Assembly: GCF_018614775.1 (NCBI RefSeq) | Contig: NZ_JAGGOF010000044.1 | Location: forward strand, 62,001 to 126,000 | Reading direction: 5' to 3' | Source of the DNA: Pseudomonas fluorescens | GTDB taxonomy: Bacteria > Pseudomonadota > Gammaproteobacteria > Pseudomonadales > Pseudomonadaceae | Length of the DNA stretch: 64,000 nt | In this document: positions 1 through 9,109 of the stretch, in pieces | How positions within the stretch are numbered: position 1 is the stretch's first letter | How the letters are laid out: the number at the start of each line of letters is the position of its first letter | Notes under the pieces: model-generated | What the model was told of the DNA's origin: nothing | What the model saw: only the letters and a program-made list of their open reading frames with translations | The model's database searches: none | Program-made: the position numbers and the translations under genes

Positions 1-687
1 ACGGGTTTCCAGCCAACGTTGGAAAAAGCCCCACAGTGTCGTCAGCAACAGGAAATAGATCGCCACCACCAGGTACAGTTCGAACACCCGAAATGTCGCT
101 GACGTTACCATTTGCGTGCTGAGCAACAACTCCTGCACACCGATCACGCTGACCAGCGTGGTGTTCTTGAGCATCACGTTGAACTCGTTGCCCAGCGGCG
201 GAACGATGACCCGGAACGCCTGCGGCAGGATGATCCGGCGCATCAGCCTGGCGAAGGTCATGCCCAGGGAACGCCCGGCCTCGTACTGGCCCTTGTCGAC
301 CGCGCCGATGCCGGCGCGGATGATCTCGGCCATGTAGGCGCCTTCGTTGAGGCCCAGGGCAATGATCGCCGCCTGGATGTTGCCGGGGATCACCAGGCCG
401 AACAGGTCGATGTCTTCGAAGCGGAAAATCCCGCCTGCGGCCAGTGCGGTGTAGAGAAAGACAATCTGCACCAGCAACGGTGTGCCGCGCATCAGCCACA
501 CGTAGAAGCGCACCGGCAAGTGCAGCAACGGGTTCTTCGACAGCCGCAACAACGCTGCCGCCAGCCCGAGCACGCAGCCCAGCAGCATCGCCAGCACGCT
601 GATCACACAGGTCAGCCAGAGCCCGGTGAGGTAGACCCCGCTGGGCTGCAACAGGTATTGCCAGAACACATCCCAATTGAAATTCAT
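1..687 (-). CDS. Amino acid ABC transporter permease (3' end outside window)
   Basis: This is an inner-membrane permease of the HisM/GlnP family for uptake of a polar amino acid or related compound. The reading frame is open from an ATG at 687 to the window edge, about 229 residues. It begins MNFNWDVFWQYLL and has several hydrophobic segments. The family's EAA-type cytoplasmic loop is visible (EAGRSLGMTFARLMRRIILPQA, interrupted here only by description), followed by the typical VPPLGNEF stretch. It starts 12 bases after the stop of the binding-protein gene at 700-1506, so the two are almost surely one operon. The ATP-binding subunit would lie beyond the edge. The substrate cannot be told from sequence. 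Confidence 0.9.
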   Translation of the reverse strand, partial: MNFNWDVFWQYLLQPSGVYLTGLWLTCVISVLAMLLGCVLGLAAALLRLSKNPLLHLPVRFYVWLMRGTPLLVQIVFLYTALAAGGIFRFEDIDLFGLVIPGNIQAAIIALGLNEGAYMAEIIRAGIGAVDKGQYEAGRSLGMTFARLMRRIILPQAFRVIVPPLGNEFNVMLKNTTLVSVIGVQELLLSTQMVTSATFRVFELYLVVAIYFLLLTTLWGFFQRWLETR

Positions 688-699
688 CGACGCCTTACC

Positions 700-1506
700 T
701 CAATCGAGGGTGTCACTGGCGACGTGCCAGTGATCAAGCAACTGGCGGTAGCTGCCGTCGCTGCGCATGTCACTGACCACCTGCTGCACGGCGGCGCTCA
801 GTTGCGGGTCGTCCTTGCGAATGCCTATCCCCGTGAGAATCCGGCTGAAGGCCGGGACGCCTTCCTCGAACAGATCGGGCGCCATGGCGGCGTAGTAGCC
901 GGCGGTTTCCACGGTGGTGCCGTAGGCATCGACCTGGCTGATGCGCAGCGCCTGGAAGGCATCGGTGTCGGTGTTGTAGACCACCAGCTTCATCGGCGGC
1001 TTGCCGAAGGTGGCGAGCTTTTCATTCTCGGCGTCGAGCAAGGTCTTGATGGTGGAACCGTTGAGCACCGCGACCTTGCGCGCGGACAGGTCGGCCAGGG
1101 TCTTGATTGCCTTCGGATTGCCCTTGGGCACCACCACCGCCTGGCTGGAGTACATGTAGTTGACGATGTCGATGACTTCGCGGCGCTCGGGTTTGTCGAA
1201 CAGCTGGTCGACGATCATGTCGCACTGCTTGGCCAACAGCGCCGGGAGCAATCCGGAAAACGGAATGACCCGCCATTCCACCTTTTTGCCTCCCAGGCGC
1301 TTGGCGATCTCCAGGCCCAGGTCGACGGTCAGCCCCTTGGGCTTCTGCGCTTCATCAAAGGACACCAGCGGCGGGGAATCCATGCCCGAGCAGTAGACGA
1401 GTTTGTCGGCCTTGAGCAAGCGCTCCGGCACCACCGGGGCGGCGTGCGCCCACTGGGTACAGAATCCCAAGGTTAGTGCAGCGATCAACAGGCGAGGCTT
1501 ATGCAT
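700..1506 (-). CDS. Transporter substrate-binding protein, amino acid ABC type
   Basis: Periplasmic solute-binding protein of the SBP_bac_3 family, 268 residues. A signal peptide is visible at residues 1-22 (basic MHKPR, hydrophobic core, cleavage after AHA). The mature part carries family features: the early KPKGLTVDLGLEIAKRLG stretch and the WRVIPFSGLLPALLAKQCDMI region that precedes the ligand cleft. GGAG lies a few bases upstream of the ATG. The permease follows 12 bases downstream and a GntR regulator gene ends 75 bases upstream on the same strand. The ligand is unknown; a basic or polar amino acid or opine is typical for the family. Confidence 0.92.
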   Translation of the reverse strand: MHKPRLLIAALTLGFCTQWAHAAPVVPERLLKADKLVYCSGMDSPPLVSFDEAQKPKGLTVDLGLEIAKRLGGKKVEWRVIPFSGLLPALLAKQCDMIVDQLFDKPERREVIDIVNYMYSSQAVVVPKGNPKAIKTLADLSARKVAVLNGSTIKTLLDAENEKLATFGKPPMKLVVYNTDTDAFQALRISQVDAYGTTVETAGYYAAMAPDLFEEGVPAFSRILTGIGIRKDDPQLSAAVQQVVSDMRSDGSYRQLLDHWHVASDTLD

Positions 1507-1581
1507 GACCAGACACTCCAGTTCGGTGGGTAACGGGCAGTACTCAGCGTCAAAACACGGGCAGGTTCAGGCCTGCTCTGG

Positions 1582-2250
1582 TTATTGTTTCGATTGCAGG
1601 AAATGGATCAGTTGCGGGACGGTGCCTTCGATGTGCGTACGCACGACCGCTTCGGCCTTTTCGGCGTCGCCGGCCCGCAGCGCCTCGAGGATGACCACGT
1701 GTTCCTGACGTGCGCTCAGGGGTTTGTCGACGTGCTGCAGCCACAGGCGCATGGGCGCCTCCACCAGCGCGTAGAGCGCGCTGATCTGCTTCAACAGTCG
1801 GGGGCGGCCGCTGAGGCTGCACAGGTATTCGTGAAAGGCCCGATGTCGGCTGACCCACTCGGCGCTCTCGTCGCGGTAGTCGTCCATTTCGTCCAGCAGG
1901 CGCTCCAGGGCGGCCAATTGTCGGGCGCCGATCCGGCCTGTCGCGACACGCACCGCCAGGCCTTCGAGGGCGCTGCGCATCTCGAAGACTTCCTGCAGTT
2001 CCTCGATGTCCAGGCCACTGACGACCGCCCCGCGATTGGGTCGAAGCGTCACCAGGCCCTGGGCGTCCAGGCGGCGAAAGGCCTCGCGTACCGGCATCCG
2101 GCTCATTCCGATCTCGCTGGCGATGTCTTCGGCGATCAGCCGGTCGCCCTTGCGAAACCGTCCGCCGCAAATGGCGTCCAGCAGGAAGTTATAGGCCTCT
2201 TCCTCGGCTGTCATGGGTGGGCGTTCAGTGTAGGTCGGCGCGAATTGCAT
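1582..2250 (-). CDS. GntR family transcriptional regulator, FCD (FadR-type) subfamily
   Basis: Cytoplasmic DNA-binding repressor or activator of 222 residues. The N-terminal winged helix-turn-helix (about residues 15-78) contains the typical GDRLIAEDIASEIGMSRMPVREAFRRL sequence, given here as a family hallmark, and is followed by an all-helical FCD ligand-binding domain (about 90-210). That domain has histidines in HRAFHEYL and THIEGT, placed like FCD metal ligands. I chose the ATG at 2250; the frame is open further upstream to 2361, but those extra residues are not domain-like. It lies upstream of, and on the same strand as, the ABC genes, which suggests it controls them. Confidence 0.88.
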   Translation of the reverse strand: MQFAPTYTERPPMTAEEEAYNFLLDAICGGRFRKGDRLIAEDIASEIGMSRMPVREAFRRLDAQGLVTLRPNRGAVVSGLDIEELQEVFEMRSALEGLAVRVATGRIGARQLAALERLLDEMDDYRDESAEWVSRHRAFHEYLCSLSGRPRLLKQISALYALVEAPMRLWLQHVDKPLSARQEHVVILEALRAGDAEKAEAVVRTHIEGTVPQLIHFLQSKQ

Positions 2251-2571
2251 GGCAGCACCCTCTGTAGTTTTGTATCCAATTATCCATGAATTCAAAAATG
2301 CAGAAGGCGTGCCAGTTTCACCGGATAACGTGCAAGTGATTGATCTGTAGGAAAAGGTCATCGATTGTCGAAACAGTGCGTCCAGCGTTTGCCTTTCAGC
2401 GTGCTACCAAATGGCTCACCGGCCCGTCCATGTCTGTGCAGCGTGGTAGCCAGGTAACACCGCCACGGGCATCACTTGCGCGGGGTGAATGTGACCAAAG
2501 GTGCACCCATGATTCGTCCACTACACTGGGATGAATTTGCGTTGCTCACCGCTATAGGGGCGCTCCAGATG

Positions 2572-3681
2572 CCGTCTTTGCCAGGTTCCAACTCCACGTG
2601 GTCCCGCAGCATGCTCGATGTGTTGATTCGTGCCGGCCTGCTGGCCGTCATGCTGTTTTTCTGCTATCGGATCTTCAGTCCCTTTCTTGATCTGATGCTG
2701 TGGGCGGTGATTCTGGCGATCACCCTCTACCCGTTGCAGATCAGCCTGAAAAACAAACTGGGCTTGAGGGATGGCTACACTGCGGCGCTGCTGGTGCTCA
2801 TCACCCTCGGCATCCTGACGATTCCGACCCTGCTGCTGGGCAATTCCCTGGTGACCTCGATCCAGGGCGTCATGGGCGACATCAAGGCCGACAACCTGCA
2901 AATTCCGTTGCCGCCCGATACGGTCGGTACCTGGCCATTGGTGGGCAAGCCGCTGCAACAGCTATGGATGCGTGCCGCCACCGACCTGCCCGCGCTGGTG
3001 CAGAGCTATATCCCCCAGATCAAACATTTCAGCCTGTCGATGCTGAGCAAGATCGCCGGCTTTGGCCTGGGCTTTCTCATTTTCGTCTGCTCGCTGATCG
3101 TCGCGGGCTTCTTCATGGCGTATGGCGAACGCGGGCATCTCAGTGCCATCCAGATCGTCTCGCGTATCTGCGGGGCGACCAAGGGCCCCAGGATCACCCA
3201 GTTGTGCACTTCGACCATCCGCGCCGTGGCGCTGGGCGTCATTGGTATCGCCTTCATCCAGATGTTGCTGGTGGGCCTGGGTTTCGTGTTCATGGGCGTG
3301 CCCGGCGCCGGCCTGCTGGCCCTTGCCGTACTGCTGATCGGCATCATGCAACTGCCAGCCACGCTGATTACCATCCCTGTGATCATTTTTGTATTTTCAA
3401 CCGAGGGCGCGAACACCGCGACCATCGTCTTTGCCGTGTACGTGTTTGTCGCCGGCCTGGTGGATAACGTGCTCAAGCCGTTGCTGCTCGGTCGCGGGGT
3501 GAACGTGCCCATGCCGGTGATATTGATTGGCGCCCTGGGCGGCATGGTCACCGGCGGCGTCATCGGCCTGTTCGTCGGCCCGGTGGTGCTGGCCGTCGCC
3601 TATCAATTGTTCTGGCAATGGGTCGCCGCCCAGCCCCCGGACATCACCGTCGAGGATGAGCTGCCGCCCGGCGCGCAGTGA
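2572..3681 (+). CDS. AI-2E family transporter (PerM/TqsA superfamily)
   Basis: Multi-pass inner-membrane protein of the AI-2E exporter-like family, about 369 residues, with hydrophobic segments over most of its length and the soluble loop typical of the family near residues 110-155. The family includes TqsA (autoinducer-2 export) and others proposed to be ion antiporters or permeases of unknown substrate; the sequence does not decide. The frame is open from an ATG at 2476, with other candidates at 2509 and 2610. I prefer 2572 because the remaining length fits the family and GGGG lies about ten bases upstream. The next gene begins with a GTG inside its stop codon, so it is translationally coupled to an efflux operon. 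Confidence 0.82.
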   Translation, partial: PSLPGSNSTWSRSMLDVLIRAGLLAVMLFFCYRIFSPFLDLMLWAVILAITLYPLQISLKNKLGLRDGYTAALLVLITLGILTIPTLLLGNSLVTSIQGVMGDIKADNLQIPLPPDTVGTWPLVGKPLQQLWMRAATDLPALVQSYIPQIKHFSLSMLSKIAGFGLGFLIFVCSLIVAGFFMAYGERGHLSAIQIVSRICGATKGPRITQLCTSTIRAVALGVIGIAFIQMLLVGLGFVFMGVPGAGLLALAVLLIGIMQLPATLITIPVIIFVFSTEGANTATIVFAVYVFVAGLVDNVLKPLLLGRGVNVPMPVILIGALGGMVTGGVIGLFVGPVVLAVAYQLFWQWVAAQPPDITVEDELPPGAQ

Positions 3682-5231
3682 CTGCGCTCATGCCGGCCTT
3701 GTTGCGTGGTGCTGTGCTGCTGGTGGGCATTCTGGTGCAGGGTGCTTGTACCCGCCTCGGACCGGATTTCCAGCCGCCCGGTCAACCCTGGGCAAAGACC
3801 TGGAACAGCCCGGCCATCGAACGCGTCAGCCAGCGCCAACTCCACCCGGACCTGCGCCAATGGTGGCAGGTGTTCAACGACCCGACGCTGGACCGCTTGA
3901 TGGCCGAGTCGGACGCGCACAATGCCAGCCTGAAGATCGCCGGCTTGCGGGTGATGGAGGCCCGCGCCCAACTGGGTATCGCGCAAAGCCAACGCTATCC
4001 GCAACTGCAGCAGGCCAGCGCCGGCACGCTGTACGCCAAGCGTTATCAGTCCGGGGGCAGCAATCCCCAGGACAGCGGCTTCTGGCAATACAGTGCCGGC
4101 TACGATATCGGCTGGGAGCTGGATTTCTGGGGCCGTTTCGCCCGGGCCATCGAATCCGCGGACGCCGGTTATTTTGCAGCCCAGGCCAACTATGAGGACG
4201 CGCTGGTGCTGTTGCGCGCCCAGGTCGCCAACACCTACTTCACCTTGCGCACCACTGAGGCCCGGCTGCGGGTGGCTCGGGAAAACGCGACACAACAGCA
4301 ACGCAACGTCGAGATCACCGAGAAGCTCTTCGCCAGCGGTCAGACTGCCGAACTCGACGTGCAACAGGCCAAGACCCAGTACCTGGGCACCCTGAGCAGC
4401 ATCCCGAGCCTGGAAGACCAGGCCGCACGCACGCGCAACGCCTTGGCGGTGCTGATCGGCCAACCGCCCGGCGCCCTGCCCCTGCGGGTTGACAGCACCG
4501 GGTTGATTCCGCTGGTGAACCAGGCGGTGTTGCAGGACGTGCCTGCCGATCTTTTGCTGCGCCGCCCGGACGTGCGCGCCGCCGAGCTCAACGTCGCGGC
4601 GCAGTCGGCTCTGATTGGCGTGGCCGAGTCCGATCTCTACCCGTCGCTGACGCTGCTGGGCAGTATCGTCTGGTCAGCCAACTCCCTGAGCGGCACCGCC
4701 AGCAACCTGGACCTGGTCGGTGGGCCCAGCTTGCGCTGGAACCTGTTCGACCATGGGCAGATTCGCAATAACGTGCGGGTCCAGGACGCCCGCCTGCAAC
4801 AGTTGATCGAAGCCTACCGCGACCAGGTCCGCCAGGCGGCGCGGGAAGCCGACGACGCCGCCACCGGCCTGACCAAGGCCCTTGAACGCGAGCGCATCCT
4901 GCGCGAGGCGTCGTTGGCGGCCGAGCGTTCGCTGGTGCTGGCCAACACTTGGTATCGAGAGGGTTACTCGGACTTCCAACGGGTACTCGATGCCCAGAGC
5001 GCCCTGTTGCAGCAGCAAGACAACTACCTGATCAGCCGCAGCGATGCGGTGAACAACCTGATCGCGTTGTACAAGGCCTTGGGCGGTGGCTGGCAGACCA
5101 CCCAGCCGTTAGTGGACGGACCCACCCGCCAGCAAATGGAGCAGCGCACCGACTGGGGCGACCTGCTCCGCCACCCGGCAGCGTCGCTGCCGTTTCCTGC
5201 CGCCCCGATCAAGGTATCAAACCATGACTGA
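3678..5231 (+). CDS. Outer-membrane efflux factor, NodT/OprM type
   Basis: TolC-like outer-membrane channel of tripartite efflux systems, 517 residues, with two OEP repeats (about residues 65-270 and 280-480). The N-terminus has a hydrophobic signal ending in GAC and then TRLGPDF, the usual lipoprotein-type start of NodT proteins, although position -3 of the lipobox is a poor match (Q). The LLLRRPDVRAAE motif near residue 295 is a strong family hallmark. The start is GTG at 3678 and overlaps the preceding stop by four bases (GTGA); an ATG lies four codons further in. It overlaps the adaptor gene by eight bases. Exported substrates are unknown. Confidence 0.92.
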   Translation: MTALMPALLRGAVLLVGILVQGACTRLGPDFQPPGQPWAKTWNSPAIERVSQRQLHPDLRQWWQVFNDPTLDRLMAESDAHNASLKIAGLRVMEARAQLGIAQSQRYPQLQQASAGTLYAKRYQSGGSNPQDSGFWQYSAGYDIGWELDFWGRFARAIESADAGYFAAQANYEDALVLLRAQVANTYFTLRTTEARLRVARENATQQQRNVEITEKLFASGQTAELDVQQAKTQYLGTLSSIPSLEDQAARTRNALAVLIGQPPGALPLRVDSTGLIPLVNQAVLQDVPADLLLRRPDVRAAELNVAAQSALIGVAESDLYPSLTLLGSIVWSANSLSGTASNLDLVGGPSLRWNLFDHGQIRNNVRVQDARLQQLIEAYRDQVRQAAREADDAATGLTKALERERILREASLAAERSLVLANTWYREGYSDFQRVLDAQSALLQQQDNYLISRSDAVNNLIALYKALGGGWQTTQPLVDGPTRQQMEQRTDWGDLLRHPAASLPFPAAPIKVSNHD

Positions 5232-6342
5232 CGCGCCACCCGTCAAGGCAACAGAGCCCGAGGTCGACCCGGTGAACAAGGCCATCAAATGGGTGCTGCT
5301 GGTGATCGTGCTGAGCCTGGCCTGGTACCTGTTGTCGGACCGTTTCACGCCCTATACGCAACAGGCGCGCGTTGGCGCCTTTGTCATTCCGGTGGCACCT
5401 GAAGTGGCCGGCCGAGTCATCCGGGTTCATGTGCGCAACAACCAGGACGTTCAGGCCGGCGACCTGTTGTTTGAGGTGGACCCGCTGCCCTATCGGATCG
5501 CTGTCGACCGGGCGCGCTCCGATCTGGAAACCACCCGCAGGCAGATCGGTGCCAGTACCGCCGGCATCGCCTCGGCCCAGGCGTCGTTGCGGGCGGCGCA
5601 GGCCAATGAGCTCAAGGCCCGGCAGGACAATCAACGCCTGGAAGGCCTGTACCGCGCCGACCCGGGGACCATTTCCGTGCGCGTACTGGAAATCTCCCGC
5701 GCGACCCGCGAACAGGCCATCAGTCAGGTCGCCGCCGCTCGCGCCGAAGTGCAACGGGCCCAGGAGCAGGAAGGTGGCGCCGACGAAAACAATGCCTTGC
5801 TGCGCAGCGCCGCCAGTACCTTGGAGAAGGCCCAATTGGATCTGGCCAACACTCAGGTTCGCGCACGTTCCGCCGGGCTGATCACCGACCTGCGCACCGA
5901 CGTGGGGCTGTATGCGACGGCCGGGGCGGCGGTCATGACCCTGATCGCCATTCACGATGTCTGGGTGAGCGCGGACATGACCGAGAACAACCTCGCGCTG
6001 GTGACCGTCGACACACCGGTCGCCATCGTGCTCGATGCCTTGCCCGGCGAGGTGTTGCAAGGCCGCGTGCGCAGCCTCGGGTATGGTGTCGACATCGGCC
6101 AGGGCACCGCGCCCGGCACCCTGCCCACGGTGCGCAACAGCCGTGATTGGCTGCGCCCGGCCCAGCGATTCCCGGTGATCATCGAGTTCTCTGCCGAGGC
6201 CCGGGAACGGCTGCGCAACCTGGGGGTGGTGCGCGCCGGTGGGCAGGCCGAGGTGATGGCATTTCCCCGCGAAGGCAACCTGCTGAACCCGCTGGGGCGA
6301 GCCTTCCTCTGGTTCATGAGCTGGTTGTCCTATGCCTATTAG
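5224..6342 (+). CDS. HlyD family efflux adaptor (membrane fusion protein)
   Basis: Periplasmic adaptor subunit of 372 residues that should connect the inner-membrane partner with the NodT channel. One N-terminal membrane anchor (about residues 20-42) is followed by a split biotinyl-lipoyl-like domain (VAPEVAGRVIRVHVRNNQDVQAGD near 60), a long alpha-helical hairpin (about 95-200) rich in Ala, Gln and Arg, and a beta-barrel with LDALPGEVLQGRV. Its relatives are EmrA, AaeA and YibH. It overlaps the upstream gene by 8 bases and the downstream gene by 11, so the stoichiometry is probably coupled. Confidence 0.92.
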   Translation: MTDAPPVKATEPEVDPVNKAIKWVLLVIVLSLAWYLLSDRFTPYTQQARVGAFVIPVAPEVAGRVIRVHVRNNQDVQAGDLLFEVDPLPYRIAVDRARSDLETTRRQIGASTAGIASAQASLRAAQANELKARQDNQRLEGLYRADPGTISVRVLEISRATREQAISQVAAARAEVQRAQEQEGGADENNALLRSAASTLEKAQLDLANTQVRARSAGLITDLRTDVGLYATAGAAVMTLIAIHDVWVSADMTENNLALVTVDTPVAIVLDALPGEVLQGRVRSLGYGVDIGQGTAPGTLPTVRNSRDWLRPAQRFPVIIEFSAEARERLRNLGVVRAGGQAEVMAFPREGNLLNPLGRAFLWFMSWLSYAY

Positions 6343-7363
6343 GCGTTCCGTCCAGGCCCAGCGCACGTTGCGCCTGGCGTTCGGCACTGCGCTGTGCCTG
6401 GGAATCAGTTTCGGCCTGGACTTGCCCATTCCCTTTTTGGCGCCGGTGCTCGCATTGATCCTGGCGATGACTCACCGCCCTTTGTCCGCCAAGGACTGTC
6501 TGAAGTTGGTGCTGGTGGCGATCCTGACCACGGGTGGTGGGTTGTTGTTGATTCCGGTGCTGCGTTATTACCCGGTGTGCGGCGTGCTGCTGGTCGGCCT
6601 GGGTTTGTTCGTGGCCTTCCGCTATGGCCTGCAAGGCGGGAACCCTCTCGTCATGACGTTCCTGGTGATGGGCCTGACCATGATCTCTTCCGCCGGCACG
6701 GCCGATTTCGGCGTCGCGGTGATGGTCATTGCTGCCCTGGTACAAGGACTGCTGCTGGCGGCCCTGGTGCTGTCCTTCAGTCATTGGCTCTTTCCGGAGC
6801 CGGCCGGGTTCTCGCCCCCCGCGCCGCCTCCCCGTCGCTCAGCGGTGGAGATCGGCCAGGCGGCGCTGCGGGCGACGATGATCGTGCTGCCGACCTTCCT
6901 GCTGGCCCTGATCGACCCCGCCCAATACCTGCCGATCATCCTCAAGGCCGTCAGCCTCGGCCAGCAGAGTTCCACCCCGGCCACCCGCCTGGCTGCTCGT
7001 GAATTGCTGGGCTCGACGTTATTGGGCGGCCTGCTGGCGGTGCTGTTCTGGTGCGCCTTGAGCCTGTTCGTCCACCTCTGGATGTTCTTTCTCTGGATGC
7101 TGCTGTTCGGCCTGCTCCTCGGGCGCAGGCTCTATGCAATGGCCCCCTCGCGACAGGGCCCCGGATTCTGGCTGAACACCGTGATCACGATGATCATCCT
7201 GCTCGGCCAATCGGTCCAGGACAGCGCGGCCGGCAAGGATGTCTACACTGCTTTTGCCGTGCGCATGAGCTTGTTCATCCTTGTGACGCTGTATGCCTGC
7301 CTGATTATTGTCTGGCTTGATCGGCGCCGGTTTTCGGTTGTGAATGTTCATTTGGATCGTTGA
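6332..7363 (+). CDS. DUF2955 domain inner-membrane protein (aromatic-acid exporter-like)
   Basis: Polytopic membrane protein of 343 residues in the DUF2955/FUSC-like superfamily, related in architecture to AaeB and fusaric-acid resistance proteins. The hydrophobic segments fall into two clusters (about residues 15-150 and 180-330), with a cytoplasmic Pro-rich stretch around 155-165. It is very likely the inner-membrane component working with the HlyD adaptor and NodT channel encoded immediately upstream. The start codon overlaps the end of the adaptor gene by 11 bases. A role in export of small aromatic acids or antibiotics is inferred from the family only. Confidence 0.85.
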   Translation: MPIRRSVQAQRTLRLAFGTALCLGISFGLDLPIPFLAPVLALILAMTHRPLSAKDCLKLVLVAILTTGGGLLLIPVLRYYPVCGVLLVGLGLFVAFRYGLQGGNPLVMTFLVMGLTMISSAGTADFGVAVMVIAALVQGLLLAALVLSFSHWLFPEPAGFSPPAPPPRRSAVEIGQAALRATMIVLPTFLLALIDPAQYLPIILKAVSLGQQSSTPATRLAARELLGSTLLGGLLAVLFWCALSLFVHLWMFFLWMLLFGLLLGRRLYAMAPSRQGPGFWLNTVITMIILLGQSVQDSAAGKDVYTAFAVRMSLFILVTLYACLIIVWLDRRRFSVVNVHLDR

Positions 7364-7396
7364 CCGGCCATCGCGAGCAAGCTTGGCTCCCACAGG
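7364..7396. repeat. Single REP element
   Basis: Half-palindromic REP sequence (CCATCGCGAGCAAGC then GGCTCCCACAG) between the efflux operon and the antiporter gene. It matches the core seen in the REP doublets elsewhere in the window and could act as a weak terminator or mRNA stabiliser. Confidence 0.75.
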
Positions 7397-7439
7397 CGCC
7401 TGGCGTCTCAAGAAGGCGCTATTGACAGGGGAATACCCA

Positions 7440-8648
7440 ATGCCTCATGACGGAAATCTACTCAAAGCCACGGTGATGTTCCTGCTGGCAGTGGTCCTGC
7501 TGGTACCGTTGGCCCAACGGCTCAAGCTCGGCGCGGTGCCCGGCTATCTCCTGGCTGGGGTGCTCATTGGCCCTTCCGTGCTGGGCCTGGTGAACAATGC
7601 CGAGAATGTCAGCCGGCTCTCGGAGATCGGCGTGGTGATGCTGTTGTTCATCATCGGCCTGGAGCTGTCGCCGCGGCGGCTTTGGATGATGCGCCGGGCG
7701 CTGTTCGGCGTCGGGTTGCTGCAGGTATTGCTCAGCAGCGTGGCAATCGGCGGCGCGGCCCTGCTCCTTGGTCAGGGCCGCCAGGTGTCGATGGTGATCG
7801 GGTTGGGCCTGGCACTGTCCTCTACCGCCTTTGGCTTGCAGATGCTGGCCGAACGCAAGGAACTGGGGCGCCCTCACGGTCGCTTGGCGGTCGCCATCCT
7901 GCTGTTCCAGGACATCGCCGCCATCCCACTGATCGCCTTGGTCCCCCTGCTGGGCGCCGTGGACAGCGGCGCGCCCACCGAGACAGGACTCAAGCCGGTG
8001 CTGGCGGTGGCCGCCGGCATTGGCGTGATCATCATCGGCGGCCGCTTCCTGTTGCGACCGGCCTTTGCCTGGGCGGTCGGATCGGGCCTGCGAGAAGTGT
8101 CCACCGCCACTGCCCTACTGCTGGTACTGGGCACTGCCTGGATCATGGAGCATGTCGGGGTGTCGATGGCGCTGGGGGCCTTCCTGGCGGGCATGCTGAT
8201 GGCCGAGTCGCAGTACCGGCATGAAATGGAGGCCCAGATCGAGCCTTTCAAAGGCTTGTTGCTCGGCTTGTTTTTCGTCGGCGTGGGCATGTCCATGGAC
8301 TTGCGTTTGTTGATGGCCGAGTCCTTGGTGGTGCTCGGGCTGACGCTGTTACTGGTGGGCCTGAAGTTGCCGATCCTGGTAGGCCTGGGCCGCTGGACCG
8401 GAGGCCTTGACCGGGCGGGCGCCCTCTGCCTGGCGGTAGTCCTGGCCTCGGGTGGCGAGTTTGCCTTCGTGGTGTTCAAGCTGGCCCTGGCGCAGCGCCT
8501 GCTCGATCAGCGCCTGCACGACCTGCTGGTGTTGGCCATTGCCTTGTCGATGGCGTTGGTGCCATTGCTGATGCTGTACCTGACACGCCGGCTGCCGACA
8601 CGCACAGCGGATGATTCGTCATCGCCTGACCAGAGCGCGCCGGGGTGA
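7440..8648 (+). CDS. Cation:proton antiporter, CPA2 (KefB-like) membrane domain only
   Basis: Monovalent cation/proton antiporter of 402 residues with about 12 hydrophobic segments. Motifs include PGYLLAGVLIGPSVLGL near residue 30, a GLELSPRRLW turn typical of KefB/KefC, and LFQDIAAIPL near 155 with the conserved Asp. It ends after the last membrane segment and lacks the C-terminal TrkA-N/RCK regulatory domain found in full KefB/KefC (about 600 residues), so gating by nucleotide or glutathione adducts is not expected. The ATG at 7440 is preceded by AGGGGAA; the frame is open to 7344, but the extra part reads through a REP. Exchange of K+ or Na+ for H+ is inferred. Confidence 0.88.
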   Translation: MPHDGNLLKATVMFLLAVVLLVPLAQRLKLGAVPGYLLAGVLIGPSVLGLVNNAENVSRLSEIGVVMLLFIIGLELSPRRLWMMRRALFGVGLLQVLLSSVAIGGAALLLGQGRQVSMVIGLGLALSSTAFGLQMLAERKELGRPHGRLAVAILLFQDIAAIPLIALVPLLGAVDSGAPTETGLKPVLAVAAGIGVIIIGGRFLLRPAFAWAVGSGLREVSTATALLLVLGTAWIMEHVGVSMALGAFLAGMLMAESQYRHEMEAQIEPFKGLLLGLFFVGVGMSMDLRLLMAESLVVLGLTLLLVGLKLPILVGLGRWTGGLDRAGALCLAVVLASGGEFAFVVFKLALAQRLLDQRLHDLLVLAIALSMALVPLLMLYLTRRLPTRTADDSSSPDQSAPG

Positions 8649-8701
8649 TGTGTGTCAAGCCGCAGATACCGTCCACGCTAGCGTAAAACCAACGTGCACC
8701 T

Positions 8702-9027
8702 CTGCATCAGGCTGTTGACCAATCTGCGCGAGCGAAACTGGTGCGCAACGACATCGAGAAGGTGACCCTGGAGCAAGCTGCCGGACGCATCGCCGCCACC
8801 GCCATCGTGCCCTACCCACCAGGGATTCCCCTACTGATGCCGGGCGAAATGCGGGCCCTGCGCAGGGGCCGCTACTGACCTATCTCAGGGCGCTGCAAGC
8901 CTTCGACAGATCCTTTCCGGGCTTCACCCATGACACCCACAGGTTTGGCTCCACAGTCTTGCCCGCTACGAGTTTTGCTTCTATCAAGGCAATCGAGGGA
9001 ATCGCGGAAATCTTGCTGAATTCGTGA
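8702..9027 (+). pseudogene. Remnant of an Orn/Lys/Arg decarboxylase C-terminus, frameshifted
   Basis: This stretch carries no intact gene. Frame 2 from 8702 reads ...KLVRNDIEKVTLEQ, AAGRIAATAIVPYPPGIPLL and MPGE, which is the hallmark end of PLP-dependent Orn/Lys/Arg decarboxylases, and then hits a stop at 8878. Between about 8845 and 8855 the homology jumps to frame 1, which continues GPAQGPLLTYLRALQAFD and FPGFTHDTH, the next family motif, up to a stop at 9027. The N-terminal and PLP domains (over 600 residues in family members) are absent. It is a decayed gene with a 5' deletion and at least one frameshift; the first bases of the match are uncertain. Confidence 0.85.
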
Positions 9028-9109
9028 ACGCCTGGGCGGTCCGAACAATAATCCTGTGCCATGATGTCCATAGGATTTTCCCCGATGACCAACCCTGGTG
9101 AGCGCATCT

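Noticed and set aside
112..1476. Long plus-strand open frame (454 codons) opposite the ABC genes
   Set aside because: Composition is His/Gln/Arg/Ala rich as expected from reading the complement of GC-rich coding DNA, and the minus-strand proteins are recognised families.
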